From Mesorhizobium sp. STM 4661 (GTDB lineage Bacteria > Pseudomonadota > Alphaproteobacteria > Rhizobiales > Rhizobiaceae), in contig NZ_CAAF010000049.1 in the NCBI RefSeq assembly GCF_000359125.1, forward strand, positions 1 through 64,000: a stretch of DNA of 64,000 nt, written 5' to 3'. The notes beneath the pieces are model-generated. The model worked only from the letters and a program-made list of their open reading frames with translations. It searched no databases and was not told the origin of the DNA. Positions 45,924 through 54,582 of this stretch are shown here, piece by piece; the stretch's first letter is position 1; each line of letters starts with the position of its first letter. The translations under genes and the position numbers were made by a program.

Positions 45924-46982
45924 ATGCGGGCTATTTGGCAAGGCCTTCTGTTTTCCGCCGCGCTGGCCGCCTCCCTTGGCCACGCCGCGGCCGGCGAAAC
46001 CCGCGCCCGGCAGATCCTCGATCGCTTCGAACACGCCAACCAATGGCGTGACCATGTGATGGTGGCCGCGCATCGCGCCGGCAGCATGCAGGCCGGCAAG
46101 ACGCTTTACCCGGAAAACTCGCTCGCGGCCGTGGAAGGCTCGATCGCCATGGGCGCCGAGATCGTCGAGGTCGACATCAGGCGCTCGAAGGACGGCGAAT
46201 TCGTCGTCATGCATGACAGCTGGCTCGACCGCACGACGACCTGCAAGGGCGAGGTGGTCGACTACACGCTGGCGGAACTCAGGAAATGCCGGCTGGTCGT
46301 GGAAGGCACCGGCGTCGTATCCGGCGAAACGGCCTCGACGCTGCGCGAGATGCTGATGGCGACCAAGGACCGGATCCTCATCAACCTCGACAACAAGCTC
46401 GACGTCCAGGCCCTGCCGAGCATGATCGCGATCGCCCGCGATCTCGGCATGGCCGAGCAGGTGATCGTCAAGGAGAATCTGTGGAATGCGGACAGGATCG
46501 CCACGGTCAAGGCGGCCATGGATGCGATCGGCGGCGGCTTCCAGTTCATGCCGATCGTCGCCGACGACGCCGTGCGCGACGCTCGCTTCGCCGAAACGGT
46601 CAGCCGGGCCTTTTCAGCGCGCGCGATTGAGCTGATCAACTGGCGGGCGGGCAGCGAGACGCTGACCGAGACCGGCGGTCCGCTGTTCAGCCCGCGCATG
46701 CGCGCGGTGGCGGTGAGGGGCGACTGGCACATCTGGGCCAATACTTACGCCATCGTCAACAAGCCGGGCGGCTTCCTTGCCGGCGGTCGCGGCGACGAGC
46801 TGGCGGTGCTGGCCAGCCTGCCCGCCGAGACCTGGGGTTTCTGGGCCGAGCGCGGCGCCACCATCATCCAGACCGACGAGCCGAAGGCCGCGATCGACTG
46901 GCTGGCCGCCAATGGCTACCGCATACCCTATACCGACGAGGCGCGGCCGGCTGAGCCGGCGAATACGGCAAGCATCAACTAG
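45924..46982 (+). CDS. Glycerophosphodiester phosphodiesterase family protein (exported)
   Basis: A 352-residue periplasmic enzyme with a signal peptide (MRAIWQGLLFSAALAASLGH, cleavage after AAAGE). The GDPD TIM-barrel motifs are AAHRAGS near residue 50, YPENSLAAVEGSIAMGAEIV and EVDIRRSKDGEFVVMHDSWL, which carry the metal and general-acid residues. QTDEPKAAIDWL closes the barrel. It would release glycerol 3-phosphate from phospholipid head groups. It is monocistronic and followed by palindromic repeats. Confidence 0.9.
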   Translation: MRAIWQGLLFSAALAASLGHAAAGETRARQILDRFEHANQWRDHVMVAAHRAGSMQAGKTLYPENSLAAVEGSIAMGAEIVEVDIRRSKDGEFVVMHDSWLDRTTTCKGEVVDYTLAELRKCRLVVEGTGVVSGETASTLREMLMATKDRILINLDNKLDVQALPSMIAIARDLGMAEQVIVKENLWNADRIATVKAAMDAIGGGFQFMPIVADDAVRDARFAETVSRAFSARAIELINWRAGSETLTETGGPLFSPRMRAVAVRGDWHIWANTYAIVNKPGGFLAGGRGDELAVLASLPAETWGFWAERGATIIQTDEPKAAIDWLAANGYRIPYTDEARPAEPANTASIN

Positions 46983-46994
46983 ACGTGGGCGCTT

Positions 46995-47043
46995 CACCCC
47001 CACCCGACGCTTCGCGCCGACCTCCCCATCGAGGGGAGGTAGG
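46995..47043. repeat. Left arm of a second GC-rich intergenic inverted repeat
   Basis: A block containing CACCCGACGCTTCGCGCC and ACCTCCCCATCGAGGGGAGG. Its reverse complement recurs with few changes at 47128-47178. It lies just after the phosphodiesterase stop. Confidence 0.85.
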
Positions 47044-47127
47044 GTGTCGCGCCTTACATTCAGACCATCGTTGCGTCACCCGGCCGGCCTTTGCAGTTTG
47101 CTCGGCGAGCGGGAACTGCCGCGACCT

Positions 47128-47178
47128 CCTACCTCCCCTTGATGGGGAGGTCGCGCCGCAGGCGCGGGTGGGGTGACA
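47128..47178. repeat. Right arm of the second inverted repeat
   Basis: Contains CTACCTCCCCTTGATGGGGA then GGTCGCGCCG and ends GGTGGGGTGACAG. The same GGTGGGGTGACAG tail occurs again at 49206-49218, next to the LysR gene, marking further members of the family. Confidence 0.85.
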
Positions 47179-47247
47179 GCCGAGCACCCAAAGGTCGCCC
47201 GAAGGCGCCCCTTCGCTCATCAAGCTGCATCGCGTTTCGTCCGCCCC

Positions 47248-48120
47248 TCAGGCGGCCATAGCCACACCATCCAACTCCTTGACGACATCCTCCGACAGTT
47301 CGAGTTCGCCTGCCGCAAGGTTTTCCCTGAGATGCGCGACAGACGAGGTGCCCGGTATCAGCAGGATGTTGGGCGCACGCTGCAGCAGCCAGGCGAGCGC
47401 GACCTGCATGGGCGTGGCGCCAAGACGCGCCGCGACACCGGACAAGGTCGACGACTGCAACGGGTTGAAGCCGCCAAGCGGAAAGAACGGCACATAGGCG
47501 ATGCCGTCGCGGGCTAGCTCGTCGATCAGTTGGTCGTCATCCCTGTGCGCCAGATTGTACTGGTTCTGGACGCAGACGATGTCGCATATGCGGCGGCCTT
47601 CCGCGATCTGCGCGCGGGTTACGTTGCTCAGCCCGATGTGGCGCACCAGGCCCTGCCGCTGGAGTTCGGCCAGCACGGTGAGCGGCGCCTCGATCGACCC
47701 TTCGGCGGGGCCGTGCGTGTCGAACATGATCCGCAGGTTGACCACCTCCAGCACGTCGAGCCCGAGATTGCGCAGATTATCGTGCACCGCCTCGGTCAGC
47801 GCTTCCGGCGAGAAGGCCGGCAGCCATGATCCATCGGCACCGCGACGGGCGCCGATCTTGGTGACGATGACGAGGTCGTCGGAATAGGGTGCGAGCGCCT
47901 CGCGGATCACCTGGTTGGTGACATGCGGGCCGTAGAAGTCGCTGGTGTCGATGTGGTTCACGCCGGATGACACGGCCTCGCGCAGCACGGCCAGGGCCGC
48001 GTCATGATCCTTGGGCGGGCCGAAAACGCCAGGCCCGGCGAGCTGCATGGCGCCATAGCCGAGCCGCTTCACGGAGCGGTCGCCGAGAGTGAATGTGCCT
48101 GACTTGTCGATGCTGGACAT
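47248..48120 (-). CDS. Aldo/keto reductase
   Basis: A 290-residue NADPH-dependent TIM-barrel oxidoreductase. VNHIDTSDFYGPHVTN holds the catalytic Asp and Tyr, VIVTKIG the Lys, and VRHIGLSNVTRAQI and LLIPGTSSVAHLREN the cofactor-binding part. It starts at the ATG at 48120, supported by AGGAGACAG just upstream. A start at 48186 would extend into the promoter. It is divergent from a LysR regulator with a 13-bp palindrome in between, which suggests direct control. Substrate unknown. Confidence 0.92.
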   Translation of the reverse strand: MSSIDKSGTFTLGDRSVKRLGYGAMQLAGPGVFGPPKDHDAALAVLREAVSSGVNHIDTSDFYGPHVTNQVIREALAPYSDDLVIVTKIGARRGADGSWLPAFSPEALTEAVHDNLRNLGLDVLEVVNLRIMFDTHGPAEGSIEAPLTVLAELQRQGLVRHIGLSNVTRAQIAEGRRICDIVCVQNQYNLAHRDDDQLIDELARDGIAYVPFFPLGGFNPLQSSTLSGVAARLGATPMQVALAWLLQRAPNILLIPGTSSVAHLRENLAAGELELSEDVVKELDGVAMAA

Positions 48121-48189
48121 GGTCTGTCTCCTTTGAATGATGACACACAGATAGGCGTTGTCCGATCCTGCGATAACTGGGTACAATCG

Positions 48190-48202
48190 GCACAGGCTGT
48201 GC
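48190..48202. promoter_or_regulatory. Palindrome between aldo/keto reductase and LysR genes
   Basis: GCACAGGCTGTGC is a five-base inverted repeat around GGC, 14 bases before the LysR start. It is a candidate operator for the LysR product. Confidence 0.4.
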
Positions 48203-48215
48203 GGAGTAGCGAACA

Positions 48216-49124
48216 GTGAAGGTCGATCTGGGTGATCTGAACGCCTTCGTGGCGGTGGCGCGCGCCAAGGGCTTTCGCGATGGCGCGCGCGCCAGCGGCA
48301 GCAGCGCGTCTGGCTTGAGCGAGGCGGTGCGCCGTCTTGAGGCGCAGCTCGGCGTCAGGCTGCTCAACCGAACGACGCGCAGCGTCGTCTTGACCGAAGC
48401 CGGTCATGGCTTGCTGGAGCGGCTCGGCCCGGCGTTGACCGAGGTGGAGTCGGCCCTCGACGTGGTGAATGGCTTTCGCGATCGGGCGGCGGGCTCACTG
48501 CGCCTGAACGTCCCGGTCAGCGCGGCGCGGCTGGTGCTGCCCCACATCGTTCCACCGTTCCTCGCCGCCTATCCCGGCATCCGGCTGGAGGTGATCGCCG
48601 AGGAGAGCTTCGTTGACGTATTGGCGGCCGGCTGCGACGCCGGCATCCGCTACGAGGAGCGGCTGGAGCAGGACATGATCGCGGTGCCGATCGGGCCTCG
48701 CGTCCAGCGCTTCGCCGCCGCTGCTTCTCCGGCTTACCTTGATCGCCATGGTCGGCCCGAACACCCTCGCGATCTGCTGGAGCATGCCTGTCTGCGTGGC
48801 CGCTTTCCCAGCGGTGCGATAACGCCGTGGGAGTTCGAGCGCGACGGCGAGGTGGTGCGCGTCGATCCGACGGGACCGCTTCTCGTGACCCTGGGCGGAG
48901 GAGCGGATCTCGCCGTTGATGCAGCCATCGCCGGCGTTGGCATCGTGAAGCTGTTCGAGGACTGGCTGCGCCCGTATCTTGATAGCGGCGCCCTCGAACC
49001 CGTCCTCGAACCGTGGTGGCAGCACTTCTCGGGGCCGTTCCTCTACTACCCCGGGCGGCGCCTCGTGCCCGCACCGCTGCGGGCGTTCGTCGACTTCATC
49101 AAGGCATGGACTTACCAACCTTGA
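48216..49124 (+). CDS. LysR family transcriptional regulator
   Basis: A 302-residue regulator. The N-terminal winged helix is DLNAFVAVARAKGFRDGARA followed by SGLSEAVRRLEAQLGVRLLN and RTTRSVVLTEAG (about residues 5-63). The C-terminal half is the LysR effector domain (GSLRLNVPVSAARLVLPHIV and onward). It is of the CrgA/DmlR-like group that often sits next to oxidoreductase genes. A GTG start at 48216 fits the conserved N-terminus. It is divergent from the aldo/keto reductase gene and likely controls it. Confidence 0.93.
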   Translation: MKVDLGDLNAFVAVARAKGFRDGARASGSSASGLSEAVRRLEAQLGVRLLNRTTRSVVLTEAGHGLLERLGPALTEVESALDVVNGFRDRAAGSLRLNVPVSAARLVLPHIVPPFLAAYPGIRLEVIAEESFVDVLAAGCDAGIRYEERLEQDMIAVPIGPRVQRFAAAASPAYLDRHGRPEHPRDLLEHACLRGRFPSGAITPWEFERDGEVVRVDPTGPLLVTLGGGADLAVDAAIAGVGIVKLFEDWLRPYLDSGALEPVLEPWWQHFSGPFLYYPGRRLVPAPLRAFVDFIKAWTYQP

Positions 49125-49235
49125 CGTCTGCCGTCAGGCGCGCGAACCCACCTACATGGCAAAGCGGCCAGAATTGGTGGTGTGGCGGTTCGGCGCGAAG
49201 CGCCGGGTGGGGTGACAGTCAGCCGCCATTCGCAA

Positions 49236-49260
49236 GAAAGGCCGCCCGGGGCGGCCTTTC
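49236..49260. terminator. Terminator-like hairpin between LysR and rpsI genes
   Basis: GAAAGGCCGCC (49236-49246) pairs with GGCGGCCTTTC (49250-49260) around a three-base loop. It is short on a T-run but placed between convergent genes. Confidence 0.7.
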
Positions 49261-49283
49261 GATCGTCTGACGAAGCGTAGCGT

Positions 49284-49766
49284 TTAGCGCTTGGAAAACT
49301 GGAACGAGCGGCGGGCCTTCGCCTTGCCGTACTTCTTGCGCTCGACGACGCGGCTGTCGCGGGTCAGGAAGCCGCCCTTCTTGAGCACGGCGCGCAGCGT
49401 CGGCTCGTAGTAGGTCAGCGCCTTCGAGATGCCGTGGCGCACGGCGCCGGCCTGGCCGGAGAGGCCGCCGCCGATGACGGTGGCGACGATGTCGTACTGG
49501 CCGGCGCGGTTGGCGGCGATGATCGGCTGGTTGAGGATCATTTGCAGGACCGGGCGCGCGAAATATTCCGCGAACACCTTGTCGTTGACGACGATCTTGC
49601 CGGAGCCGGGCTTCACCCAGACGCGCGCGATGGCGTTCTTGCGCTTGCCGGTGGCATAGGCGCGGCCCGACTTGTCGAGCTTCTGGACATGGACGGGTGC
49701 CGCGGCTTGCGTATTGGTGTTGCCGGTGGCAGTTCCGAGTTCTGCGAGCGAGGAAAGCTCAGCCAT
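49284..49766 (-). CDS. rpsI: 30S ribosomal protein S9
   Basis: A 160-residue ribosomal protein. After an N-terminal extension common in alphaproteobacteria, the S9 core shows [20 protein letters not shown], then [20 protein letters not shown] and [19 protein letters not shown]. The basic tail ends [17 protein letters not shown], which reaches the tRNA site. It is one base downstream of rplM and co-transcribed with it. Confidence 0.98.
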   Translation of the reverse strand: MAELSSLAELGTATGNTNTQAAAPVHVQKLDKSGRAYATGKRKNAIARVWVKPGSGKIVVNDKVFAEYFARPVLQMILNQPIIAANRAGQYDIVATVIGGGLSGQAGAVRHGISKALTYYEPTLRAVLKKGGFLTRDSRVVERKKYGKAKARRSFQFSKR

Positions 49767-49767
49767 C

Positions 49768-50232
49768 TTACGAAGCCTTCTTGTTCTTGGCGTTCAGCTT
49801 GGCCACGTCGAGGGTGACGGGCTGCTGGGCGACATGCGGATGTTCCGTGCCTGCATAGACGCGGAGGTTCTTCATCTGGCGACGGCCGAGCGGGCCGCGC
49901 GGGATCATGCGTTCGACGGCCTTCTCGACGACACGCTCGGGGAAACGGCCCTCGAGCAGCTGGCGCGCGGTGCGCTCCTTGACGCCGCCGGGATGGCCGG
50001 TGTGCCAGTAATAGACCTTGTCGGTGAACTTCTTGCCGGTGAACACCACCTTGTCGGCATTCACGACGATGACATTGTCGCCGTCGTCGACATGTGGGGT
50101 GAAGGTGGGCTTGTGCTTACCGCGAAGATGGTTGGCGATGACAGTGGCGAGGCGGCCGACGACGAGACCCTCGGCGTCGATCAGCACCCACTTCTTCACC
50201 ACATCCGCAGGCTTCTGCGAAAAGGTTGTCAT
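49768..50232 (-). CDS. rplM: 50S ribosomal protein L13
   Basis: A 154-residue ribosomal protein. It starts [20 protein letters not shown] with [20 protein letters not shown], then contains [20 protein letters not shown] and [20 protein letters not shown]. It is the first gene of the rplM-rpsI unit. The 280-bp upstream region contains the promoter and a HicB stop, and no further gene was seen in it. Confidence 0.98.
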   Translation of the reverse strand: MTTFSQKPADVVKKWVLIDAEGLVVGRLATVIANHLRGKHKPTFTPHVDDGDNVIVVNADKVVFTGKKFTDKVYYWHTGHPGGVKERTARQLLEGRFPERVVEKAVERMIPRGPLGRRQMKNLRVYAGTEHPHVAQQPVTLDVAKLNAKNKKAS

Positions 50233-50512
50233 GGATTTCTGCTTTCGGTTCGGACCTTCCCATTTTCAAACATAGGAGAAGGGCGTTTCTTGTTGCTTGG
50301 ATTGGCAATGAGCGCTAGCCCGCCGCCAATAACAAAACGGCGGCCTTTGCGGGCCGCTGCTTCGTGAGGGCTTATAGGAGAGGGCGGTGGTTGCGTCAAG
50401 GCACTTGAAAAGCGCATTGGCAAGAAAAGTTAAGCAAAAACAATCGGTTGATAAAAAGGTATTATTTTACCACACCAAAATGATACGACGTGGCTACAAA
50501 GCCCTTTCGAGT

Positions 50513-50911
50513 TTAATGCTTGGCCTCGATTTCCTTGCGAGCCGCACTGGAGAGGAATGCAGATCGCGTTATGCCACGTTCGCGCGCTACGGCATCGATT
50601 GCTCGCAAAACACCGCGCTCGAAGGTCACGTTGGCCCTGACGACGGCGCTGTCATTGTCGATGAGCGGCACCGAGACCAGATAGCCGCCTTCAGCAAGCG
50701 CACTGCGGATATCGGGAAGCGCAAGGATCGCTTCATGGCTCGACGGTTCGGGAACGGGCATGTCTTCCGCCCACAATTGCAGTGCTTCAACCGCATTCGG
50801 TACGATATCTTCCGCTTCGTCCGCAGCCGAAAAGCAGCCGGGAATATCCGGGAAGCGGATGCCGAAGGCACTGTCGGGATCTTTGTCGACCAAGGCGAAA
50901 TAATTCTTCAT
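50513..50911 (-). CDS. hicB: HicB-type antitoxin
   Basis: A 132-residue antitoxin. The N-terminal RNase H-like domain shows KDPDSAFGIRFPDIPGCFSA followed by ADEAEDIVPNAVEALQLWAE. The C-terminal part is a ribbon-helix-helix module (ANVTFERGVLRAIDAVARER, then GITRSAFLSSAARKEI). It neutralises the HicA RNase and represses the operon. It is placed 20 bases after hicA. Its frame is intact. Confidence 0.92.
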   Translation of the reverse strand: MKNYFALVDKDPDSAFGIRFPDIPGCFSAADEAEDIVPNAVEALQLWAEDMPVPEPSSHEAILALPDIRSALAEGGYLVSVPLIDNDSAVVRANVTFERGVLRAIDAVARERGITRSAFLSSAARKEIEAKH

Positions 50912-50931
50912 TGCATGTCTCTTCGAACGTT

Positions 50932-51132
50932 TCAGATCGCTCTTATCCAGCCGGCCTGCTTGGCGATTGCGCGAGCGGTGCCGGCTGGCAGATCCTTCTC
51001 AGGATGGGGGACAATCAACACGATCGTACCTTTGCGGAATTTGTGATGCGAGCCGCGCACGGAAATCAGCTCGAAACCTTCATCCTTGAGGCGCTTCACG
51101 ATCTTGCGGCACCTATGCGCATATATATACAC
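50932..51132 (-). CDS. hicA: HicA-type mRNA interferase toxin
   Basis: A small double-stranded RNA-binding-fold toxin of about 66 residues. The core is VKRLKDEGFELISVRGSHHK (catalytic His in GSHHKF) followed by IVPHPEKDLPAGTARAIAKQ and AGWI. The start is unclear. A GTG at 51132 gives a normal length but a poor ribosome site. An ATG four codons into the neighbouring frame runs out of frame, so the 5' end may have suffered a frameshift. The longest frame starts at 51219. Confidence 0.82.
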   Translation of the reverse strand: MYIYAHRCRKIVKRLKDEGFELISVRGSHHKFRKGTIVLIVPHPEKDLPAGTARAIAKQAGWIRAI

Positions 51133-51154
51133 ATCGAACGAAAAAATACAATTG

Positions 51155-51610
51155 TCAGGACGACGTCCGTTTCGGCGGGATCGAATAGGTTCCCGTGGCA
51201 TGCGCCACCGTATGTCCATCCGGCCCGGCGACGATATCGATGTCGAACACCATCAGGCTCTTGCCCAGCTTCAGGATGCGGCAATGGCCGTCGATCGGCC
51301 CGGCTTCGGCCTTGCGGACGAAATTGATGTTGAGGTTGATGGTGACCGAAAGCGCGTCCGGCCCGGCATGCGAAAGCACGCAGACATAGCCGCCAATGTC
51401 GGCAAGCGTGAACAGTGATGGGCCGGACACAGTGCCGCCGGGGCGCAGATGCCGCGCGCCGGCGTTGAGCCGCACCGTGCAGCCGCCGGGAAACACATCC
51501 AGCGCCTCGTAGAAGGTGAACTGATCGTTGATCTGGGGATAGATGGTTGCCATCAGCGCATTGACTTCCGCCGCCGTCAGCACCGGTTCGAGATTGTCTT
51601 GGGCGGACAT
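51155..51610 (-). CDS. PaaI family hot-dog thioesterase
   Basis: A 151-residue acyl-CoA thioesterase-like protein. HLRPGGTVSGPSLFTLADIG is the conserved helix region of the hot-dog fold, with an Asp in place of the catalytic residue, and INFVRKAEAGPIDGHCRILK lies in the following sheet. The ATG at 51610 is chosen because the longer frame (to 52042) is antisense to the enoyl-CoA hydratase gene. It is divergent from that gene, which fits a shared acyl-CoA theme. Substrate unknown. Confidence 0.88.
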   Translation of the reverse strand: MSAQDNLEPVLTAAEVNALMATIYPQINDQFTFYEALDVFPGGCTVRLNAGARHLRPGGTVSGPSLFTLADIGGYVCVLSHAGPDALSVTINLNINFVRKAEAGPIDGHCRILKLGKSLMVFDIDIVAGPDGHTVAHATGTYSIPPKRTSS

Positions 51611-51779
51611 AAGCGGTTTCCTATATGGAGGCGGTACGGGCTCAGGGTGGGGCGCCTGGGCCAATTGTCGGGTTTGAGAAAACACGTCTCGTGGCTGTTC
51701 TTCAATCGGCAGCGTGCTAGTTCTTTTGTTCCATGGCCCGCGAATCCGATGCCGCCGGCCGATGAAGAGGTTGGAGAAC

Positions 51780-52595
51780 ATGGCCGAAATCGTCGCCATC
51801 AAGCCGGCCGAAGGCCCGGTTGCCACCAGGCTGGATAGGAGTGTGCTCCGCCTGACGCTCGCCAGTCCGCCGGCCAATGCCTTGTCGCTGGCGGTGATGG
51901 CGGCGCTGACAGCCGAGCTGGACCGCGCGAAGGCTGACAAGTCGGTTCGCGTCATCATCCTGGCGGCCGCCGGAAAAGTGTTCTGCGCCGGCCACGACCT
52001 CAAGGAAATAACTTCGCGCCGCGCTGACGCGGACAAGGGCAAGGCATTCTTCGAACAGACATTTTCCGCTTGCGCGGCACTGATGCAGGCGATCGTGCAT
52101 CACCCCAGGCCTGTGATCGCCGAGGTCGATGGCCTGGCCACCGCGGCCGGCCTGCAACTGGTCGCGAGCTGCGACCTGGCGATCGCTTCGCACGAGGCGA
52201 CCTTCTGCACGCCGGGCGTCAATATCGGCCTGTTCTGCTCGACGCCAATGGTGGCGCTGTCGCGCAACGTCTCGCGCAAGCACGCCATGGAAATGCTTCT
52301 GACCGGCGAGACGATCGATGCGGCGACGGCCAAGGAATTCGGCCTCGTCAACCGCGTCGTGCCACGCGAATACCTGAATCAGATCGTCACCAAATACGCG
52401 CAAACCATTGCTTCCAAATCATCCTTGGTGGTCAAGACCGGCAAGGAGGCGTTTTATGCGCAGGCCGAGATGGGGCTCGCCGACGCCTACGCCTATACCG
52501 GCCGCGTCATGGTCGAGAACATGCTGGCGCGCGACGCCGAGGAAGGCATCGGCGCCTTCATCGGCAAACGCAAGCCGGAGTGGTCGGACGAGTAG
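51780..52595 (+). CDS. Enoyl-CoA hydratase/isomerase family protein
   Basis: A 271-residue crotonase. LAAAGKVFCAGHDLKEITSR (oxyanion-hole strand, about residues 60-79) and VDGLATAAGLQLVASCDLAI form the active site. The glutamates used by true hydratases are not both visible, as in the ECHDC2/3 branch. The ATG at 51780 follows GGTTGGAGAACA. It leads a run of five closely spaced genes (to 55100), with 19 bases to the next gene. Confidence 0.88.
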   Translation: MAEIVAIKPAEGPVATRLDRSVLRLTLASPPANALSLAVMAALTAELDRAKADKSVRVIILAAAGKVFCAGHDLKEITSRRADADKGKAFFEQTFSACAALMQAIVHHPRPVIAEVDGLATAAGLQLVASCDLAIASHEATFCTPGVNIGLFCSTPMVALSRNVSRKHAMEMLLTGETIDAATAKEFGLVNRVVPREYLNQIVTKYAQTIASKSSLVVKTGKEAFYAQAEMGLADAYAYTGRVMVENMLARDAEEGIGAFIGKRKPEWSDE

Positions 52596-52614
52596 GGTGG
52601 ATGGACGAGTAGTC

Positions 52615-53037
52615 ATGGAACCGCGCATCTCGATCATCACCATCGCCACCGACGATCTCGACCGCGCCGTGCGCTTCTATGAGGGGATGGGCCTGAAGCG
52701 CCATGCCGGGATCACCGACGGCGTTGCCTTCTTCCAGATGGGCGGCGTCATTCTTGGGCTGTTTCCGCGTGCAAGCGCCGAGGAGGATTCCGGCGTCACC
52801 TTCGGCAAGGGCATTTCGGCGGTCTATCTCGCCTACAACACCCGCTCCGACGCCGAGGTCGACGAAGTGCTCGCGGCGGCCGAGAAGGCCGGCGGCCGTA
52901 TCGTCAAGCCGGCCGGCCGCGCCTTCTGGGGCGGCTGGTACGGCTATTTCGCCGATGCCGACGGGCATGTCTGGGAAGTGGCGCACAATCCGGCTTTCCA
53001 GATCGCGGAAGACGGAACGATCTCGCTGCCGGACTGA
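52615..53037 (+). CDS. VOC family (glyoxalase/bleomycin-resistance fold) protein
   Basis: A 140-residue protein with two VOC beta-alpha modules, ISIITIATDDLDRAVRFYEG in the first and GGWYGYFADADGHVWEVAHN in the second. The C-terminal Glu in WEVAHNP and the SIITI strand are usual metal or active-site positions, but the metal His of glyoxalase I is not evident. The function could be a small-molecule isomerase or lyase. It lies between the enoyl-CoA hydratase and the AAA ATPase genes. Confidence 0.88.
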   Translation: MEPRISIITIATDDLDRAVRFYEGMGLKRHAGITDGVAFFQMGGVILGLFPRASAEEDSGVTFGKGISAVYLAYNTRSDAEVDEVLAAAEKAGGRIVKPAGRAFWGGWYGYFADADGHVWEVAHNPAFQIAEDGTISLPD

Positions 53038-53047
53038 TCGCTGCCGC

Positions 53048-53824
53048 ATGGCTCCTCGCAAGCAATTGACGCGACTGAAGGCGCCCTATCTCAAGCGCAT
53101 CCTGCTGGAGCCGTCGCGGGTCTCCGACTGGGAAAAATACCCCTGGAGCCTGCCGATCTTCCGCAGCCAGGAATTCCAGCTCGAATTCACCACGCCGATC
53201 ACCATCATCGTCGGCGAGAATGGCACCGGAAAATCGACGCTGCTCGAGGCGATCGGCGCGCTCGCCGGTTACGACGAGGCCGGCGGCGGCAAGGGTTACA
53301 TGCCGGTCGATCATTCGAACGCCATCGACAAGAGCGGCGCGGCGCTTGCCGGCACGCTGCGCGGCCACTGGCTGCCTAAGGTCACCGCCGGCTGGTTCTT
53401 CCGCGCCGAATCCTTTTACTCGGTGGCCCGCTATCTCGACCAAGCCGCGCTGGACGCGGGTGAAGCGCCGCCCGATTTCCTGTCCTGGTCGCATGGCGAG
53501 GGTTTTATTCGCTTCTTCGAGGAACGCTGCCGGCGGCAAGGCATCTACATCCTCGACGAGCCCGAAAGCGCGCTTTCGCCGACGCGCCAGATCGAACTGC
53601 TCAAGATGTTAAGGCGGATGGACCAATCGGGCATCGCGCAAGTGATCATGGCGACACATTCGCCGCTGCTGATGGCTTGTCCCGGCGCGCGGCTGTTCCG
53701 CATCAGCCGCTTCGGCCTCGATCCGACCGATTTCAGCGATACCGATCATTTTCGGATGCTGCGCGACTTCTGCATCGACCCCGAGGCGTTTATGGAGGAA
53801 GCGCTGAGGGAAGATGACGAATGA
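53048..53824 (+). CDS. AAA family ATPase (ABC/SMC-type)
   Basis: A 258-residue soluble ATPase with Walker A IIVGENGTGKSTLLEAIGAL (about residues 53-72), Walker B GIYILDEPESALSP and switch IMATHSPLLMAC. A short central region replaces the coiled coil of SMC or RecF, so it belongs to the small ABC-ATPase group with an AAA_23-like head. The start at 53048 is preferred because it gives MAPRKQLTRL, whereas the longer frame overlaps the VOC gene antiparallel in sense. It overlaps the GNAT gene by four bases. The biological role is unknown. Confidence 0.88.
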   Translation: MAPRKQLTRLKAPYLKRILLEPSRVSDWEKYPWSLPIFRSQEFQLEFTTPITIIVGENGTGKSTLLEAIGALAGYDEAGGGKGYMPVDHSNAIDKSGAALAGTLRGHWLPKVTAGWFFRAESFYSVARYLDQAALDAGEAPPDFLSWSHGEGFIRFFEERCRRQGIYILDEPESALSPTRQIELLKMLRRMDQSGIAQVIMATHSPLLMACPGARLFRISRFGLDPTDFSDTDHFRMLRDFCIDPEAFMEEALREDDE

Positions 53825-54582
53825 CGGCGCGCGACGATGATCTCAACTGGCGAATGGAAGAGGCTTGCCGCGAAGCCTGGCCGGCGACTGCCGAGACTGT
53901 CGTCGATGGCTGGCTTCTCAGGCGCTCCGGCGGCAGGATCCGGCGCGCGAATTCCGCCAACCCCTTGCGTGGCAATAGGGGCGCGCCTGACGCGGTGCTC
54001 GACGCCGCTGAAACCTTCTACATCGGCCACGGCCAGACGCCATTGTTTAGGGTTCCCGACATCGCCGGTGAGTTGGAGACCGCGCTCGACCGTCGCGGTT
54101 ACGATTGGGAAGGCGGGACGATCCATCTCCATGCCGGGATAGACGAACTGGCGGGAGGCCGTGACGGCCAGGCCGCGGTTTCACCGACGCCGGGCGAGGA
54201 CTGGTTCGCGGCACGGTTCCGCATGGGCACCTATGACGATACCGAGCGCCGCGTCTTTCGCGACATGACGGGCCTGATATCAGGCGACAGGGCGTTCGTG
54301 TCGTGCGAACACGACAATGAAATTGCCGCCCTGGCCTATGGCGTCATCCGCAATGGGCTGCTTGTCGTGGAATCTGTTGAAACAGATAGCAGGTTCAGGC
54401 AGCAAGGGCTGGGCCGCAGGACGGTCGGCGGCCTGATCGACTGGGCGCGGCGGGCAGGCGCGTCGGCGGCGTGCCTGCAGGTGGTTGCCGACAACACGCC
54501 GGCCCGCGCGCTCTATGCCTCGCTCGGTTTCAGCCGCGAACTCTATCGATATCACTACCGCAGGAAGGCGATTGCCGCATGA
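53821..54582 (+). CDS. GNAT family N-acetyltransferase
   Basis: A 253-residue protein. The N-terminal part (WRMEEACREAWPATAETVVD, then GWLLRRSGG) is typical of an uncharacterised rhizobial GNAT branch. The C-terminal GNAT core has VVESVETDSRFRQQGLGRRT with the acetyl-CoA loop RQQGLG, and NTPARALYASLGFSRELYRY. It overlaps the AAA ATPase gene upstream and the CoA-binding protein downstream by four bases each, so all three are translationally coupled. Acceptor unknown. Confidence 0.88.
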   Translation: MTARDDDLNWRMEEACREAWPATAETVVDGWLLRRSGGRIRRANSANPLRGNRGAPDAVLDAAETFYIGHGQTPLFRVPDIAGELETALDRRGYDWEGGTIHLHAGIDELAGGRDGQAAVSPTPGEDWFAARFRMGTYDDTERRVFRDMTGLISGDRAFVSCEHDNEIAALAYGVIRNGLLVVESVETDSRFRQQGLGRRTVGGLIDWARRAGASAACLQVVADNTPARALYASLGFSRELYRYHYRRKAIAA

